Source: Iphinoe sp. HA4291-MV1 (GTDB lineage Bacteria; Cyanobacteriota; Cyanobacteriia; Cyanobacteriales; Nostocaceae). From it: a DNA stretch of 64,000 nt. The translations under genes were made by a program, and so were the position numbers. Of this stretch, positions 18,114 to 26,968 are shown piece by piece (the first letter of the stretch is position 1; each line of letters starts with the position of its first letter). The notes under the pieces are model-generated. The model was not told the DNA's origin and searched no databases. It was given only the letters and a program-made list of their open reading frames with translations. The stretch lies in contig JAHHHH010000006.1 of assembly GCA_019359415.1 (NCBI GenBank), forward strand, positions 90,547 to 154,546. Direction: 5' to 3'.

Positions 18114-19748
18114 ATGACTAATGACTATTGGCGTAAAGCATCCTGGGCAAAAAAATTACTATTTCCTTTGATGCTTGCTTTAGAGTGGAGCGTAGGAATA
18201 CCCTCTACTCTAGCGGCAGAAAAAGTTACTATCCGCTTAGGTCCATTTCAGCAGTCAGTCGCGATCGCAGACTTAGAGAAGTTTGCCAAAACCGGGAGAT
18301 TGCCAGAAAATTTGCAAGTTCTGTCACCCGTTTTGACGTCACAAGTGCGAGAATTACTCAACTTACGATTAGAAGTCAATCCTGCTGTTGCAGACAGATT
18401 TATCGACAATTTGATGCGATCGCCAGGAGGTAGGCAGTTTCTATCATCTTTGGGCGGAGTCATGCCAGGTAGTACAGTAGAAAGTATCAAGGTGACCCTG
18501 AGTTTCGCACTCCGGCAGGCAAACGGTTTTAGCGCATTGAGTTTCTTGCGAGCTTACCCAGGAGAGAATATTACTGTAGACGCCACAAAAGCTGCAAGTT
18601 TGGCGCTTGAATTTAACCCAAATAACTTACAAAGTCAAGCCTTTGGTCTCTTGCTTGAACAAGAGTTGTCTGTTGAAAGTAGCATACCCTTCAAAGCAGC
18701 ATTTGATCCAGCAGCACTGGGTCATCAAGTAGTACAGCAGCAGACAATTGTCCTAAGTGACCGACAACGTAATCGTATCATTCCTGTAGACATTTATTGG
18801 AGTCAGGAAAACGCTGAAAACCCACTCGTTGTACTCTCCCACGGTTTTGGGTCAAATCGGAAATTCTTGAGCTATTTAGCGCGTCATTTAGCTTCTCATG
18901 GCATAACTGTTGTTGCTGTTGAACATCCTGGGAGCAACGTCACTGCTGTTGATAAAGCTTCAGAAACACAGAACTTAACACAGCTGCTCAGCACCACTGA
19001 ATTTATTGATCGACCAAAAGATATTAGCTTTGTACTAGATGAACTGGCAAAATTGAATACTCAAGTTGGGCAACTTCAAGGTAAGTTCAATACAGGAAAA
19101 GTTACTGTCATCGGTCACTCCTTAGGAGGTTATACTGCTTTGGCTTTGGTAGGAGGAGGGGTGGACTTGGAAGAGTTGCGTCAATTTTGTAAAGAATCTT
19201 TAAATATCGGTGAAGCTCCTGGTGATTGGTTGCAGTGTTCGGCTGCTTCCTTACGAGAGAGAAAACTGAAAGTAAAAGATGAGCGGGTTAAAAGTGCGAT
19301 CGCTCTTAACCCCCTGGTTGGCAAACTTTTTGGTAAAAAAGGTCTCACACAAATCACCAAGCCAGTTTTAGTCTTAACTGGAACTGAAGACGCCCTCACT
19401 CCAGCGCTTAAGCATCAAATAGAACCTTTTACCCAACTTCGAGGTGAGAAGTATCTGGTAACTGCTATTGGTGGTACTCACTTGAGTATTAGCGATCCAA
19501 TGTACCCAGCAAGTGCAGCGACTACTCTTGTCAAAGAACGGCGAGGTGAAGAAACCAAATCTCTTCGTCAATTAACCAAGGGTGTGAGTTTGGCATTCAT
19601 CAAGCAACTAACACCAGAAGCAAAAATTTACAAACCTTTTTTAACACCAGCTTACGCACAATCACTATCTACACCCCAGCTACCATTGCGTCTTACTTCT
19701 GAGTTACCAGCAAGTGTCAAACGGTGGCTTGAGCCTGTGAAGAAATAG
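18114..19748 (+). CDS. DUF1400 alpha/beta hydrolase, exported
   Basis: 544 residues. A signal peptide (about 1-35, ending STLAAEK) precedes a DUF1400 domain (about 36-170) found mainly in cyanobacteria, and then an alpha/beta hydrolase domain (about 215-490) resembling dienelactone hydrolase or PAF-acetylhydrolase. The nucleophile elbow is GHSLGGYTAL with Ser near 336; candidate acid and base residues are in VLTGTEDALTPA and GGTHLSIS. The oxyanion-side motif LVVLSHGFGSNRKF is present. It is probably a periplasmic esterase or lipase of unknown substrate. The start codon lies in a TAATGACTAATGACTA repeat, so the start is less certain. Confidence 0.88.
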   Translation: MTNDYWRKASWAKKLLFPLMLALEWSVGIPSTLAAEKVTIRLGPFQQSVAIADLEKFAKTGRLPENLQVLSPVLTSQVRELLNLRLEVNPAVADRFIDNLMRSPGGRQFLSSLGGVMPGSTVESIKVTLSFALRQANGFSALSFLRAYPGENITVDATKAASLALEFNPNNLQSQAFGLLLEQELSVESSIPFKAAFDPAALGHQVVQQQTIVLSDRQRNRIIPVDIYWSQENAENPLVVLSHGFGSNRKFLSYLARHLASHGITVVAVEHPGSNVTAVDKASETQNLTQLLSTTEFIDRPKDISFVLDELAKLNTQVGQLQGKFNTGKVTVIGHSLGGYTALALVGGGVDLEELRQFCKESLNIGEAPGDWLQCSAASLRERKLKVKDERVKSAIALNPLVGKLFGKKGLTQITKPVLVLTGTEDALTPALKHQIEPFTQLRGEKYLVTAIGGTHLSISDPMYPASAATTLVKERRGEETKSLRQLTKGVSLAFIKQLTPEAKIYKPFLTPAYAQSLSTPQLPLRLTSELPASVKRWLEPVKK

Positions 19749-19915
19749 AGTTGAGCAAAGTGTTCGTTGTGGGATGGAGATCTGCTATTAGCTGTACGTT
19801 TACTGGAAACTATGTTTGATATCGAGTAGAATCATTCTAGAAATTGTACAATTTTTTATTTTTTATAAATTTGTACAAAATTACCAATTCACTTTAATTG
19901 ATATAGCGAGGCAGT

Positions 19916-20167
19916 ATGACTGTTGTAAGTGCAACTGAGGCTCGTGCTAATTTCCAAGAGCTAATTAATCGTGCTGAATACAAGGGTGAGCGCATCCTGA
20001 TTCAGCGTCATGGCAAGGCTGTTGTGGCGATTATTGGTCTAGAAGACCTAAGATTGCTGGAAGCTATAGAGGATGCTATTGACTCTGCTGAACTCCGCCG
20101 TGCCATTGAGCAAAATGATGGCTTTACCACACTAGAAGCTATTGTTGCTAGTCGTGGAAATGAGTGA
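19916..20167 (+). CDS. Phd/YefM-type antitoxin
   Basis: 83 residues with the Phd/YefM start VVSATEARANFQELINRAEY and the following ERILIQRHGKAVVAIIGLEDL. The N-terminal part binds operator DNA and the C-terminal part (about 50-83) wraps the toxin. It overlaps the RelE-like gene by 8 bases and both form one operon. AT-rich sequence with ACAATTTTT-like repeats lies upstream at 19850-19880 and may hold the operator. Confidence 0.92.
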   Translation: MTVVSATEARANFQELINRAEYKGERILIQRHGKAVVAIIGLEDLRLLEAIEDAIDSAELRRAIEQNDGFTTLEAIVASRGNE

Positions 20168-20435
20168 GCGTTACAATTTGAGAATTGCCAAGACTGCCGA
20201 GAAGGACTTGATTGACTTACCAACTAAACGGTTTAAGCAGGTCGTATCGAAGATATTCTCACTCCAGGGTAATCCTCGACCTCAAGACTACAAAGCACTT
20301 AAAGGTTACGAAGGTGGTTATCGAGTAGATCAAGGAGAGTATAGAATCCTCTATAGGATTGATGATGAAAACTTGTTAGTTGATATTTTCAGAGTCGGCA
20401 AGCGGAATGATGATGAGGTTTATAAAAATCTGTGA
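20160..20435 (+). CDS. RelE/ParE-family toxin
   Basis: 91 residues from the ATG at 20160; a TTG at 20142 would add six. The RelE fold is shown by YNLRIAKTAEKDLIDLP near the start, the RPQDYKALKGYEGGYRVDQG core with basic residues, and the C-terminal YRILYRIDDENLLVDIFRVGKRND. RelE toxins cut mRNA at the ribosome; ParE relatives attack gyrase. The sequence favours RelE because of its Phd/YefM partner. It reads intact. Confidence 0.92.
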   Translation: MSERYNLRIAKTAEKDLIDLPTKRFKQVVSKIFSLQGNPRPQDYKALKGYEGGYRVDQGEYRILYRIDDENLLVDIFRVGKRNDDEVYKNL

Positions 20436-20536
20436 ACCTCTGCCCCTTCTTTCCAAAGCCTACGGAAAATTTATTTTTTATAGGCGATTCTGGAGAGAAG
20501 GGGCAACTGTGCGTGAGATTTGTTGATTCGCTCTCA

Positions 20537-20659
20537 GGGAGATCCAAAAAATAAAATAGAGCGCCGTCTAATTTATCGATTCTCCCAAATCCTTGCGTTG
20601 AGGTCGTCCCAGCCCGGAGGGTTGGGACACGGCTGGATATTTTATTACTTGTAAGTGCC
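20537..20659 (+). mobile_element. Small MITE, divergent copy C
   Basis: The 123-bp element starts GGGAGATCC plus A/T-rich text ending TAAAAT, and finishes ATTTTATTAC..GTAAGTGCC. It is flanked on both sides by TCA (20534-20536, 20660-20662). The ends match copies A (37066) and B (47983), but the interior differs. It lies about 100 bases downstream of the RelE toxin gene and has no coding capacity. Confidence 0.8.
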
Positions 20660-20662
20660 TCA

Positions 20663-21415
20663 CCAAGAATTTCCATCCAAAAGCCATTCGTGACAGGTTA
20701 AGGTTATGGTGCATTTGTCAATATGTAATAGGACTGAAAAATATCCAGAAAACTGTGGTCAAAAACATGATTTTTGGGTTAGCGATTGCGCAGAGCGCAG
20801 TGCCCTTTGGGCAATCGCTTAGTATTTAGACGCATCATTCATTCTTGCCCAAAAAAGTCAGTATAAAACTAAATTTTATACCTTATATTTTCCTCAATAT
20901 TCAGGATAATTACTAATTGACAAAAGTAGTGCTGTCTTAACCTGTCACAAATGTCCAAAAGCTGTCAGACAATTTTGGATTTTAGATTTTGGATAATGGA
21001 ATTGACCCCACGGATCAATCTGGAGAGAAGTTGCCAGGAGGGTTTCCCTCCAAGCAAACTTCGGGGGGCTTGGGAATGAGCGGATTTTAGATAATGGAAT
21101 TGGTTCCACAGGATTTATCCGCTTGCTCTGTACCATCAAGGAATCATTGGTCAAGCAGTGTGGGGAGCGTCAAGTAAACTAAATTACAAACTCAGTGCCA
21201 GCACACGCCACTCTCCTGGTGATTTAATAACCATGTCTAATTAGTTATTATGCCAAATGGCTGCAAATCTCGTATAACTTTCTCGCCTACTATTGCCTAG
21301 TACCGCAACTTGTGATAATAACATTACACATTCTGGACATTAGACTGAAGATAGGACATGGTGGTAGTGCTGCGTCCTTATGGCTAATTCCGCCAAATGC
21401 TAAATAGGAGAGTAC
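20663..21415. other. Intergenic region with several repeats
   Basis: About 750 bases without a gene. It contains a HIP1-related palindrome (about 20779-20820, GCGATTGCGCAGAGCGC-type), two copies of a TTTTAGAT..GGATAATGGAATTG-type direct repeat (about 20975-21005 and 21080-21110), and a GGAGGG-TTT-CCCTCC hairpin near 21038-21052. The slipin promoter should be near the right end; an AGGAGA ribosome site precedes its ATG. Confidence 0.5.
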
Positions 21416-22255
21416 ATGGAACCAATTATTGCCATAGTTTTAGTCCTTATAGGGTATGCATTAGGATCTGCAAAACTTATTAATCAGGGAAATGAAGCTT
21501 TGGTTGAACGTTTGGGGCAGTATCATCGCAAACTGAGACCAGGACTCAACTTTATCGTTCCCTTGTTGGATCAGATTGTAATGGAGGACACGACACGAGA
21601 GCAGGTTTTAGACATCAAGCCTCAGAATGTGATCACTAAAGATAACATCTACTTGGAAGTGGATGGCGTTGTTTACTGGCGCATCAGAGATATAGAGAAA
21701 AGCTTTTACGAAATTGACGATCTTCAACAGGCGCTGACAAACCTGACGACAACAACGCTTCGAGAAATTATTGCCCAAAACACCTTGGAGGAAACCAATG
21801 CTGCCAGAGCTAACATGAACCAAGCATTATTGGATGAGTTGAATCGGACAACTCAAGAGTGGGGAGTTGAGATTCTCCGGGTAGATATTCAAAGTATTAC
21901 ACCGCCTGAGAGCGTGCGGAAATCAATGGAAGAGCAGCGAGCAGCTGAAATTAATAGCCGCGCTGCGATTTTAGAAGCGGAAGGACAGCGCCAAGCGGCA
22001 ATTAAGAAAGCAGAAGGTACGAAAACCTCAATGCAGATCATTTCTGATGCTTTACGTGCCAACCCCGAAAGTAAGGAAATTCTACGGTATCTCGTGGCTC
22101 AAGATTACATCAATGCCAGTTACAGACTGGGTGAAAGCGAGAATGCCAAAGTTGTCTTTGTAGACCCAGGCAAAGGTGGTGAGATGATGGATTTGATCTC
22201 CGAGATGACATATCACGAAGATAATGGCAAAAATACTGAAAATAGTTCTACCTAG
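21416..22255 (+). CDS. SPFH/Band 7 protein, slipin type
   Basis: 279 residues. An N-terminal membrane segment (about 3-20) is followed by the SPFH/Band 7 domain (about 22-190; NQGNEALVERLGQYHRKLRPG and VITKDNIYLEVDGVVYWRI) and a charged helical region (190-235, with AAEINSRAAILEAEGQRQAA) typical of stomatin/paraslipin proteins. They form large membrane rings. No NfeD-like partner is adjacent. Its stop codon overlaps that of convergent folP by 2 bases. A ribosome site (TAGGAGAGTAC) sits before the ATG. Confidence 0.93.
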   Translation: MEPIIAIVLVLIGYALGSAKLINQGNEALVERLGQYHRKLRPGLNFIVPLLDQIVMEDTTREQVLDIKPQNVITKDNIYLEVDGVVYWRIRDIEKSFYEIDDLQQALTNLTTTTLREIIAQNTLEETNAARANMNQALLDELNRTTQEWGVEILRVDIQSITPPESVRKSMEEQRAAEINSRAAILEAEGQRQAAIKKAEGTKTSMQIISDALRANPESKEILRYLVAQDYINASYRLGESENAKVVFVDPGKGGEMMDLISEMTYHEDNGKNTENSST

Positions 22256-23118
22256 TTTGACAGCAACACTTGCGAAGATTGTCGGAAAATAGCATCAGCA
22301 ACCAACGATACATCGCGCATTTCTTTGACATCGTGAACTCGGAGGATATCAGCACCATTAAAGATAGCAGCACAACACGCCGCCGCCGTTCCCCAGACTC
22401 GTGCTTTCGGGTCTGGTTGGTTTAAAATGCGACCAATGAAACTTTTACGGGAAGGTCCTACTAAGATAGGACAGTTGAGTTGATGCAATTGGGGTAAGCG
22501 GCGAAAAATTTCTAAATTTTGCTCGTAGTTCTTAGCAAAGCCAATACCTGGATCAATGATGATTTTTCCTTGGTCAATACCTGCAGTAGTAGCTGCAGCA
22601 GTTTGTTTTGTCAAGAAACTGTAAATCTCGCCTATCAAATCCTGATACTCAGTGAATTGTTGCATCGTTTGCGGGTTTCCTCGGAGGTGCATTAATATAA
22701 TAGGCACATTCATCCTTGCCACTGTTAGCAGCATATCTGGGTCAAATATACCGCCGGAAATGTCATTAACTATATCTGCACCAGCTTCTACAGCAGCTTT
22801 AGCAACAACTGCCCTTGTTGTATCTATAGAAATTGGTACTGGTATCTCTTTTCGCAGCACTTGTAACACTGGAAGAATTCGGTCAAGTTCTTCTATAAGA
22901 GTAATTTGATTTGCCCCGGGTCGAGTTGACTGACCACCGACATCGATAATATCTGCACCAGCTGCTATCATTGCTTGCGCCTGAGCTAAAGCAGTGGTTG
23001 TCGTAATGAATTCGCCACCATCACTAAAACTATCAGGTGTGACATTGAGAACCCCCATGAGGTACGTTCGCTGTCCCCACTCAAAACAGCGTTCTCGAAT
23101 GATTAAATTGGGTGTCAT
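22252..23118 (-). CDS. folP: Dihydropteroate synthase
   Basis: 288 residues, standard length. The DHPS signatures are LMGVLNVTPDSFSDGG (about 21-36), IIDVGGQSTRPGA (about 60-72), VNDISGG, DPGIGFAKN and CPILVGPSRKSFIG. It joins 6-hydroxymethyl-dihydropterin pyrophosphate and p-aminobenzoate to give dihydropteroate in folate synthesis. It is the target of sulfonamides. It follows tpiA on the same strand across a 163-base gap that carries an inverted-repeat element, so co-transcription is possible. Confidence 0.97.
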   Translation of the reverse strand: MTPNLIIRERCFEWGQRTYLMGVLNVTPDSFSDGGEFITTTTALAQAQAMIAAGADIIDVGGQSTRPGANQITLIEELDRILPVLQVLRKEIPVPISIDTTRAVVAKAAVEAGADIVNDISGGIFDPDMLLTVARMNVPIILMHLRGNPQTMQQFTEYQDLIGEIYSFLTKQTAAATTAGIDQGKIIIDPGIGFAKNYEQNLEIFRRLPQLHQLNCPILVGPSRKSFIGRILNQPDPKARVWGTAAACCAAIFNGADILRVHDVKEMRDVSLVADAIFRQSSQVLLSN

Positions 23119-23135
23119 AAGATTTACACTCTACA

Positions 23136-23265
23136 CTCGTTCCTAGGGCTTTGCCTGAGAACGCTTTACGAGAGGCTCCGCCTCCAGATTTTACGATGAC
23201 TATCGCTATTTCTACGTGAGGCAGAGCCTCACTGTATGCATTCCCTGGCTCAGCCAGGGAACGAG
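23136..23265. repeat. Inverted-repeat element between tpiA and folP
   Basis: The ends are inverted repeats (CTCGTTCC at 23136 and GGAACGAG ending at 23265). Inside are palindromes such as GAGGCTCCGCCTC, GAGGCAGAGCCTC and CCCTGGCTCAGCCAGGG. It is a typical extragenic palindromic element of this genome group. It fills almost the whole gap and would fold strongly in a tpiA-folP transcript. Confidence 0.7.
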
Positions 23266-23281
23266 AGAAAATGTACATGAA

Positions 23282-24007
23282 TTACCGATAATTCACAAGT
23301 CTGGCGAAACTTGCGGGTTCCAAACTTGCTCCTCCCACCAGAACGCCATCAATTTCTGGTTCAGCCATGATTTTGTCTATCAAATTTGGCTTGACTGAAC
23401 CACCGTACTGAATTGGCACATCAGGATTATTCAACTGGCTGCGAATTAAACCGATGACACGATTGGCTTCCTTGCATTCACAAGTGTCACCAGTGCCGAT
23501 CGCCCAAATTGGTTCATAAGCAATCACCAAATTCTCCTGATCAATATCCACTAGGTCTTTTTCGAGTTGGGTGCTAATCAGTGATTCTGTTTCTCCCGTA
23601 TCTCGTTGTTGTTTCGTTTCACCTACACAGAGAATTGGGGTCAGACCAAACCTTTGAGCAGCTTTGAGGCGCAGGTTGACGGTGTAGTCCGTTTCACCAA
23701 AGTATTGCCGTCGTTCGCTATGACCGACAATAACATAGCGCACCCCAATTTCGGTGAGCATCGGTCCGGAAATTTCACCCGTATAAGCTCCACTCCCTTC
23801 CCAGTGAACATTTTGCGCCCCCAATTGTACACGGCTTCCATGCAAATTCTTGGACAAAACATTTAGATTGGTGAAGGGGACGCATAATACCACTTCTCGG
23901 TCTTGAGGGGTTTGGTCCAAGCTGGGCAGAAATCCTTTTAAAAACTCCAGGGATTCTGCCTGGGTTTTGAACATTTTCCAGTTACCGGCAATAACTATTT
24001 TTCGCAC
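23282..24007 (-). CDS. tpiA: Triosephosphate isomerase
   Basis: 241 residues from the GTG at 24005-24007 ([14 protein letters not shown]), the normal TIM length. An upstream in-frame start at 24046 would add 13 unrelated residues. Catalytic features are the NWKM lysine, the GHSERR histidine, and the glutamate in [11 protein letters not shown] (about residue 160), followed by phosphate loop YGGSVKP. It interconverts dihydroxyacetone phosphate and glyceraldehyde 3-phosphate in glycolysis and the Calvin cycle. folP follows downstream. Confidence 0.97.
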   Translation of the reverse strand: MRKIVIAGNWKMFKTQAESLEFLKGFLPSLDQTPQDREVVLCVPFTNLNVLSKNLHGSRVQLGAQNVHWEGSGAYTGEISGPMLTEIGVRYVIVGHSERRQYFGETDYTVNLRLKAAQRFGLTPILCVGETKQQRDTGETESLISTQLEKDLVDIDQENLVIAYEPIWAIGTGDTCECKEANRVIGLIRSQLNNPDVPIQYGGSVKPNLIDKIMAEPEIDGVLVGGASLEPASFARLVNYR

Positions 24008-24215
24008 AGGTGATTTCGTCAAGAACAATAACGCTACTAGATGCATTTTTCAGTTTATGACTTTAAGGGGTCATCACGAAAGATAAACATCGTCGCTTCA
24101 TGGATAAGGAACAACAAAATAATCAAGCCCTCGAAAGCGTGATCGCCCTCCACAACACGCAAGGAGCAAGTACAATGGAGGTACAACCTTAGTTGTACCT
24201 CCAGAGGCTTCCAAG

Positions 24216-24431
24216 ATGAAACGGACACTTTATATTCCTGATGAGTTGTGGACACAACTTGACGAATACTTAAAAGACCACCCAGAGCAAAACCCATCAA
24301 GTGTTGTACAGGCAGCACTGGCGGAAAAGTTACGCCCCAAAAATGGTTCAAGGCTACTATCGCTGGCAGGAATCGTGGAAAATGCTCCTACAGATGCTTC
24401 AGTTAATGAAGACTATTTGATACAAGGATGA
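24216..24431 (+). CDS. Ribbon-helix-helix antitoxin
   Basis: 71 residues with the beta strand MKRTLYIPDELW followed by two helices (TQLDEYLKDHPEQNPSSVVQ), the pattern of RHH/CopG DNA-binding proteins. The C-terminal tail (GSRLLSLAGIVENAPTDAS) is the likely toxin-binding part. It overlaps the PIN-domain gene by 4 bases (ATGA), so it is read as its antitoxin. Confidence 0.8.
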   Translation: MKRTLYIPDELWTQLDEYLKDHPEQNPSSVVQAALAEKLRPKNGSRLLSLAGIVENAPTDASVNEDYLIQG

Positions 24432-24835
24432 AGCGTCTCGTTTTGGATGCAGGTCCCCTGATTGCCCTGGTTTCTGTCCAAGATGACTACCATCAGGAAT
24501 GCAAAGCGGGTTTTAGTAAATTACCAGCGTTGTTTGGTGAGGTTCTTACCCCTCTACCAGTGCTGTTTGAAGTTTACAAGTTTGTGCTGCGAGAACAATC
24601 GAGCCGTGCTGCAATGACTGCATTAGCTGTCATTTGTGAGAACACAGTCACTGTAGCACTGAGCATGGAAATGTTTCAGGATATTTACAGCATGGTTCGT
24701 CAGATACCAAATTGGCAGGGAAGTTTAGAGGATGCCTCAGTCGTAGCGGTAGCTCAGCTTTATGACGCTAGTGTTTGGACATTGGATTACAGAGATTTGA
24801 GTTGGTTCAAGAGTCTGGAATTGTGGTCGCCGTGA
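24428..24835 (+). CDS. PIN-domain toxin
   Basis: 135 residues. PIN residues visible are the N-terminal Asp (LDAGPLIAL, D7), a Glu in VLFEVYKFV, an Asp in GSLEDASVVAVAQ and another in VWTLDYRDLSWF. The spacing fits an Mg2+-dependent VapC-like RNase. It is a different subtype from the VapC at 7765. It is encoded directly after its RHH antitoxin and is the third toxin-antitoxin pair of the window. Confidence 0.85.
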   Translation: MKRLVLDAGPLIALVSVQDDYHQECKAGFSKLPALFGEVLTPLPVLFEVYKFVLREQSSRAAMTALAVICENTVTVALSMEMFQDIYSMVRQIPNWQGSLEDASVVAVAQLYDASVWTLDYRDLSWFKSLELWSP

Positions 24836-25170
24836 GCATTGCACAGGACAAGTCAACTACTTACACTGACACCTTCCGGTACAGTCAAATAATTTATGAG
24901 TATTTTACTTCTGGAATGAGATACAAGTAAGAAAAATCAAGAAACGATATTTTCTCAGTTGGCTAAAAAGCTCTATTTATAAAGGATTGAGGTAGATGCG
25001 AGCGTTCATCCTTCTTGCGCAGTCGAGGCATTTGTTGTTAGTAACAGCAAAGTGCTTATCTGTACCTCAAATCTGAGTTAAATAGCTACTTCACGATGTG
25101 GTCGTCGTCGCTTCCCGGAAGTCATGATAGTAAACGAGATATATATATAAATTTAAAATCCAAAATTAGC
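24836..25170. other. Intergenic region upstream of GTPase gene
   Basis: About 335 bases with no clear gene. An in-frame extension of the GTPase frame reaches 25096 but shows no family character, and the run ATATATATAAATTTAAAAT just before the chosen ATG looks non-coding. No strong palindrome or promoter was recognised. Confidence 0.4.
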
Positions 25171-26646
25171 ATGACTTCTACATTGCCAGATCCACATCGT
25201 AGCGACTTGCCCAAAAATAGCGAAAATTCCCCCAATTGGGAGGAACAGCTCGATAGTGCCATTTTCACTTTTGAAGATATTCAGGCAGAACTCAACTATA
25301 AACAGGCACGCACAGCACTACAACATTTGGTCGATCATCTTGACCTCACTCCCCAGGAAAAAGACGGACTGGAGATGGAAATTGCCGATTTGGAAACAAT
25401 GCTCTCCAAGTTAGAACGTATGGTGGTGCAAATAGCCGCCTTTGGTATGGTGGGACGAGGCAAATCATCTCTACTCAACGCTTTGGTTGGACAAAGCGTG
25501 TTTGAAACAGGTCCGTTGCATGGTGTCACCCGCAATTCTCAAACAGCAAATTGGACTATCACAGAAGAAGCGATTGGGAACACAGAACGTACTTTGCGAG
25601 TGACTCTATCAGGTACAGGTCAATCTCAAGTGGAATTGATTGACACCCCAGGATTAGACGAAGTTGATGGTGAAACCCGCGCAACACTGGCTCAACAAGT
25701 GGCAAAACAAGCAGATCTGATTCTGTTTGTGATTGCTGGCGACATGACGAAAGTTGAACACGAAGCCCTTTCTCAATTGCGGGAAGCAGGTAAACCTATC
25801 TTGCTAGTGTTTAACAAGGTCGATCAGTATCCCGAAGCAGACCGGATGGCAATTTACCAAAAAATCCGGGATGAGAGAGTACGAGAATTACTATCACCAG
25901 ATGAGATTGTTATGGCTGCAGCATCACCATTGGTGAGGACGATGGTTCATCGCCCCGATGGTAGCAAGGGTGTGCAGTTGCGTACAGGGGAAGCCCAAGT
26001 TGAGGAATTGAAGCTGAAAATTTTGGAGATTTTACACCGCGAGGGTAAAGCCTTAGTCGCCCTCAACACGATGCTTTATGCTGACAATATCAACGAGCAA
26101 TTGGTGCAGCGAAAACTAAAGATTCGAGATGCGAGTGCCAACCAGTTAATTTGGAAGGCGGTGATGACCAAAGCAATGGCGATCGCTCTCAATCCTGTCA
26201 TGCTAGTAGATGTTATCACGGGTGCGGTGATAGATATCGTCCTGATCCTAGGTCTATCAAAACTTTATGGCATTCCCATGACCGAAACCGGAGCCGTACA
26301 ATTATTACAAAAAATTGCCTTTAGTATGGGTGGTATCGGTGCCAGCGAACTATTGGCAAACTTGGGCTTGAGTTCGCTGAAAACATTACTTGGTCTATCT
26401 GCACCGGTGACTGGGGGCGCTTCGGTAGGTGCTTATCTTTCGGTAGCGCTGACTCAAGCGGGTGTAGCAGGCGTTTCTTGCTATGGTCTTGGGTATGTGA
26501 CCAAAGCATATTTAGCCAATGGGGCAAATTGGGGACCAGATGGTCCTAAAGTTGTGATTAGTAAAATTTTGGCAACCCTAGATGAAGGTTCAATTCTCAA
26601 TCGTATTAAAGATGAATTGCGATTGAAGATAAAAGGGAAAAGATAA
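25171..26646 (+). CDS. Era-like GTPase with DUF697 domain
   Basis: 491 residues from the ATG at 25171. The GTPase domain (about 85-300) has G1 GMVGRGKSSLLNAL, G3 DTPGLDE and G4 NKVD. The C-terminal DUF697 region (about 325-470) has hydrophobic segments rich in Gly and Ala (NPVMLVDVITGAVIDIVLIL, SMGGIGASELLANLGL, VGAYLSVALTQAGVAG) that suggest membrane insertion. Proteins of this build are conserved in cyanobacteria and plastid lineages; their role is not settled. A perfect 25-bp hairpin downstream separates it from the convergent GNAT gene. Confidence 0.9.
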   Translation: MTSTLPDPHRSDLPKNSENSPNWEEQLDSAIFTFEDIQAELNYKQARTALQHLVDHLDLTPQEKDGLEMEIADLETMLSKLERMVVQIAAFGMVGRGKSSLLNALVGQSVFETGPLHGVTRNSQTANWTITEEAIGNTERTLRVTLSGTGQSQVELIDTPGLDEVDGETRATLAQQVAKQADLILFVIAGDMTKVEHEALSQLREAGKPILLVFNKVDQYPEADRMAIYQKIRDERVRELLSPDEIVMAAASPLVRTMVHRPDGSKGVQLRTGEAQVEELKLKILEILHREGKALVALNTMLYADNINEQLVQRKLKIRDASANQLIWKAVMTKAMAIALNPVMLVDVITGAVIDIVLILGLSKLYGIPMTETGAVQLLQKIAFSMGGIGASELLANLGLSSLKTLLGLSAPVTGGASVGAYLSVALTQAGVAGVSCYGLGYVTKAYLANGANWGPDGPKVVISKILATLDEGSILNRIKDELRLKIKGKR

Positions 26647-26712
26647 GGGTAACCTTGGTCAAATCAATTTGTTTTAGACAAAGACTTATGCAAGATGAAA
26701 CGCCCTCATTCC

Positions 26713-26850
26713 CAATACGGTTCGGATAACCCTGCAGGCGAAGTGCTATCGCACCGCTCCGCTAACGCGCCCCCGACGCAGTTTGCACGCCCCGCTTTGA
26801 ATGGCGCGCACCCAATAGGGTGACGGCTCACCGTTAACCGAACCGTATTG
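26713..26850. mobile_element. MITE-like inverted-repeat element
   Basis: The 138-bp segment has terminal inverted repeats CAATACGGTTCGGATAAC and its complement (17 of 18 bases agree). The interior contains HIP1-like GC-rich repeat text. No target duplication was visible and it has no reading frame, so transposition is not proven. Confidence 0.55.
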
Positions 26851-26903
26851 CCCTCACCCCCTAGCCCCCTCTCCCACTGGGAGAGGGGGCTAGGGGGTGA
26901 GGG
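26851..26903. terminator. 25-bp perfect hairpin between convergent genes
   Basis: The left arm 26851-26875 (CCCTCACC...) and the right arm 26879-26903 are perfect complements with a 3-base loop. CTATTTT follows. It lies between the DUF697 GTPase gene and the convergent GNAT gene and would terminate both directions. CCCCTAGCCCC-type hairpins of this sort recur in many cyanobacterial genomes as repeats. Confidence 0.7.
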
Positions 26904-26968
26904 CTATTTTCCTGAAAATTCTAATTTCAACAATAAGGTGCTTTCAAAACCGGACTCAGTATCTTATG

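Noticed and set aside
20389-20676. 95-codon frame on the minus strand
   Set aside because: It overlaps the RelE gene and MITE copy C; no protein family character.
24055-24351. 98-codon minus-strand frame
   Set aside because: It is opposite the RHH antitoxin gene, which has family motifs and overlaps its toxin gene.
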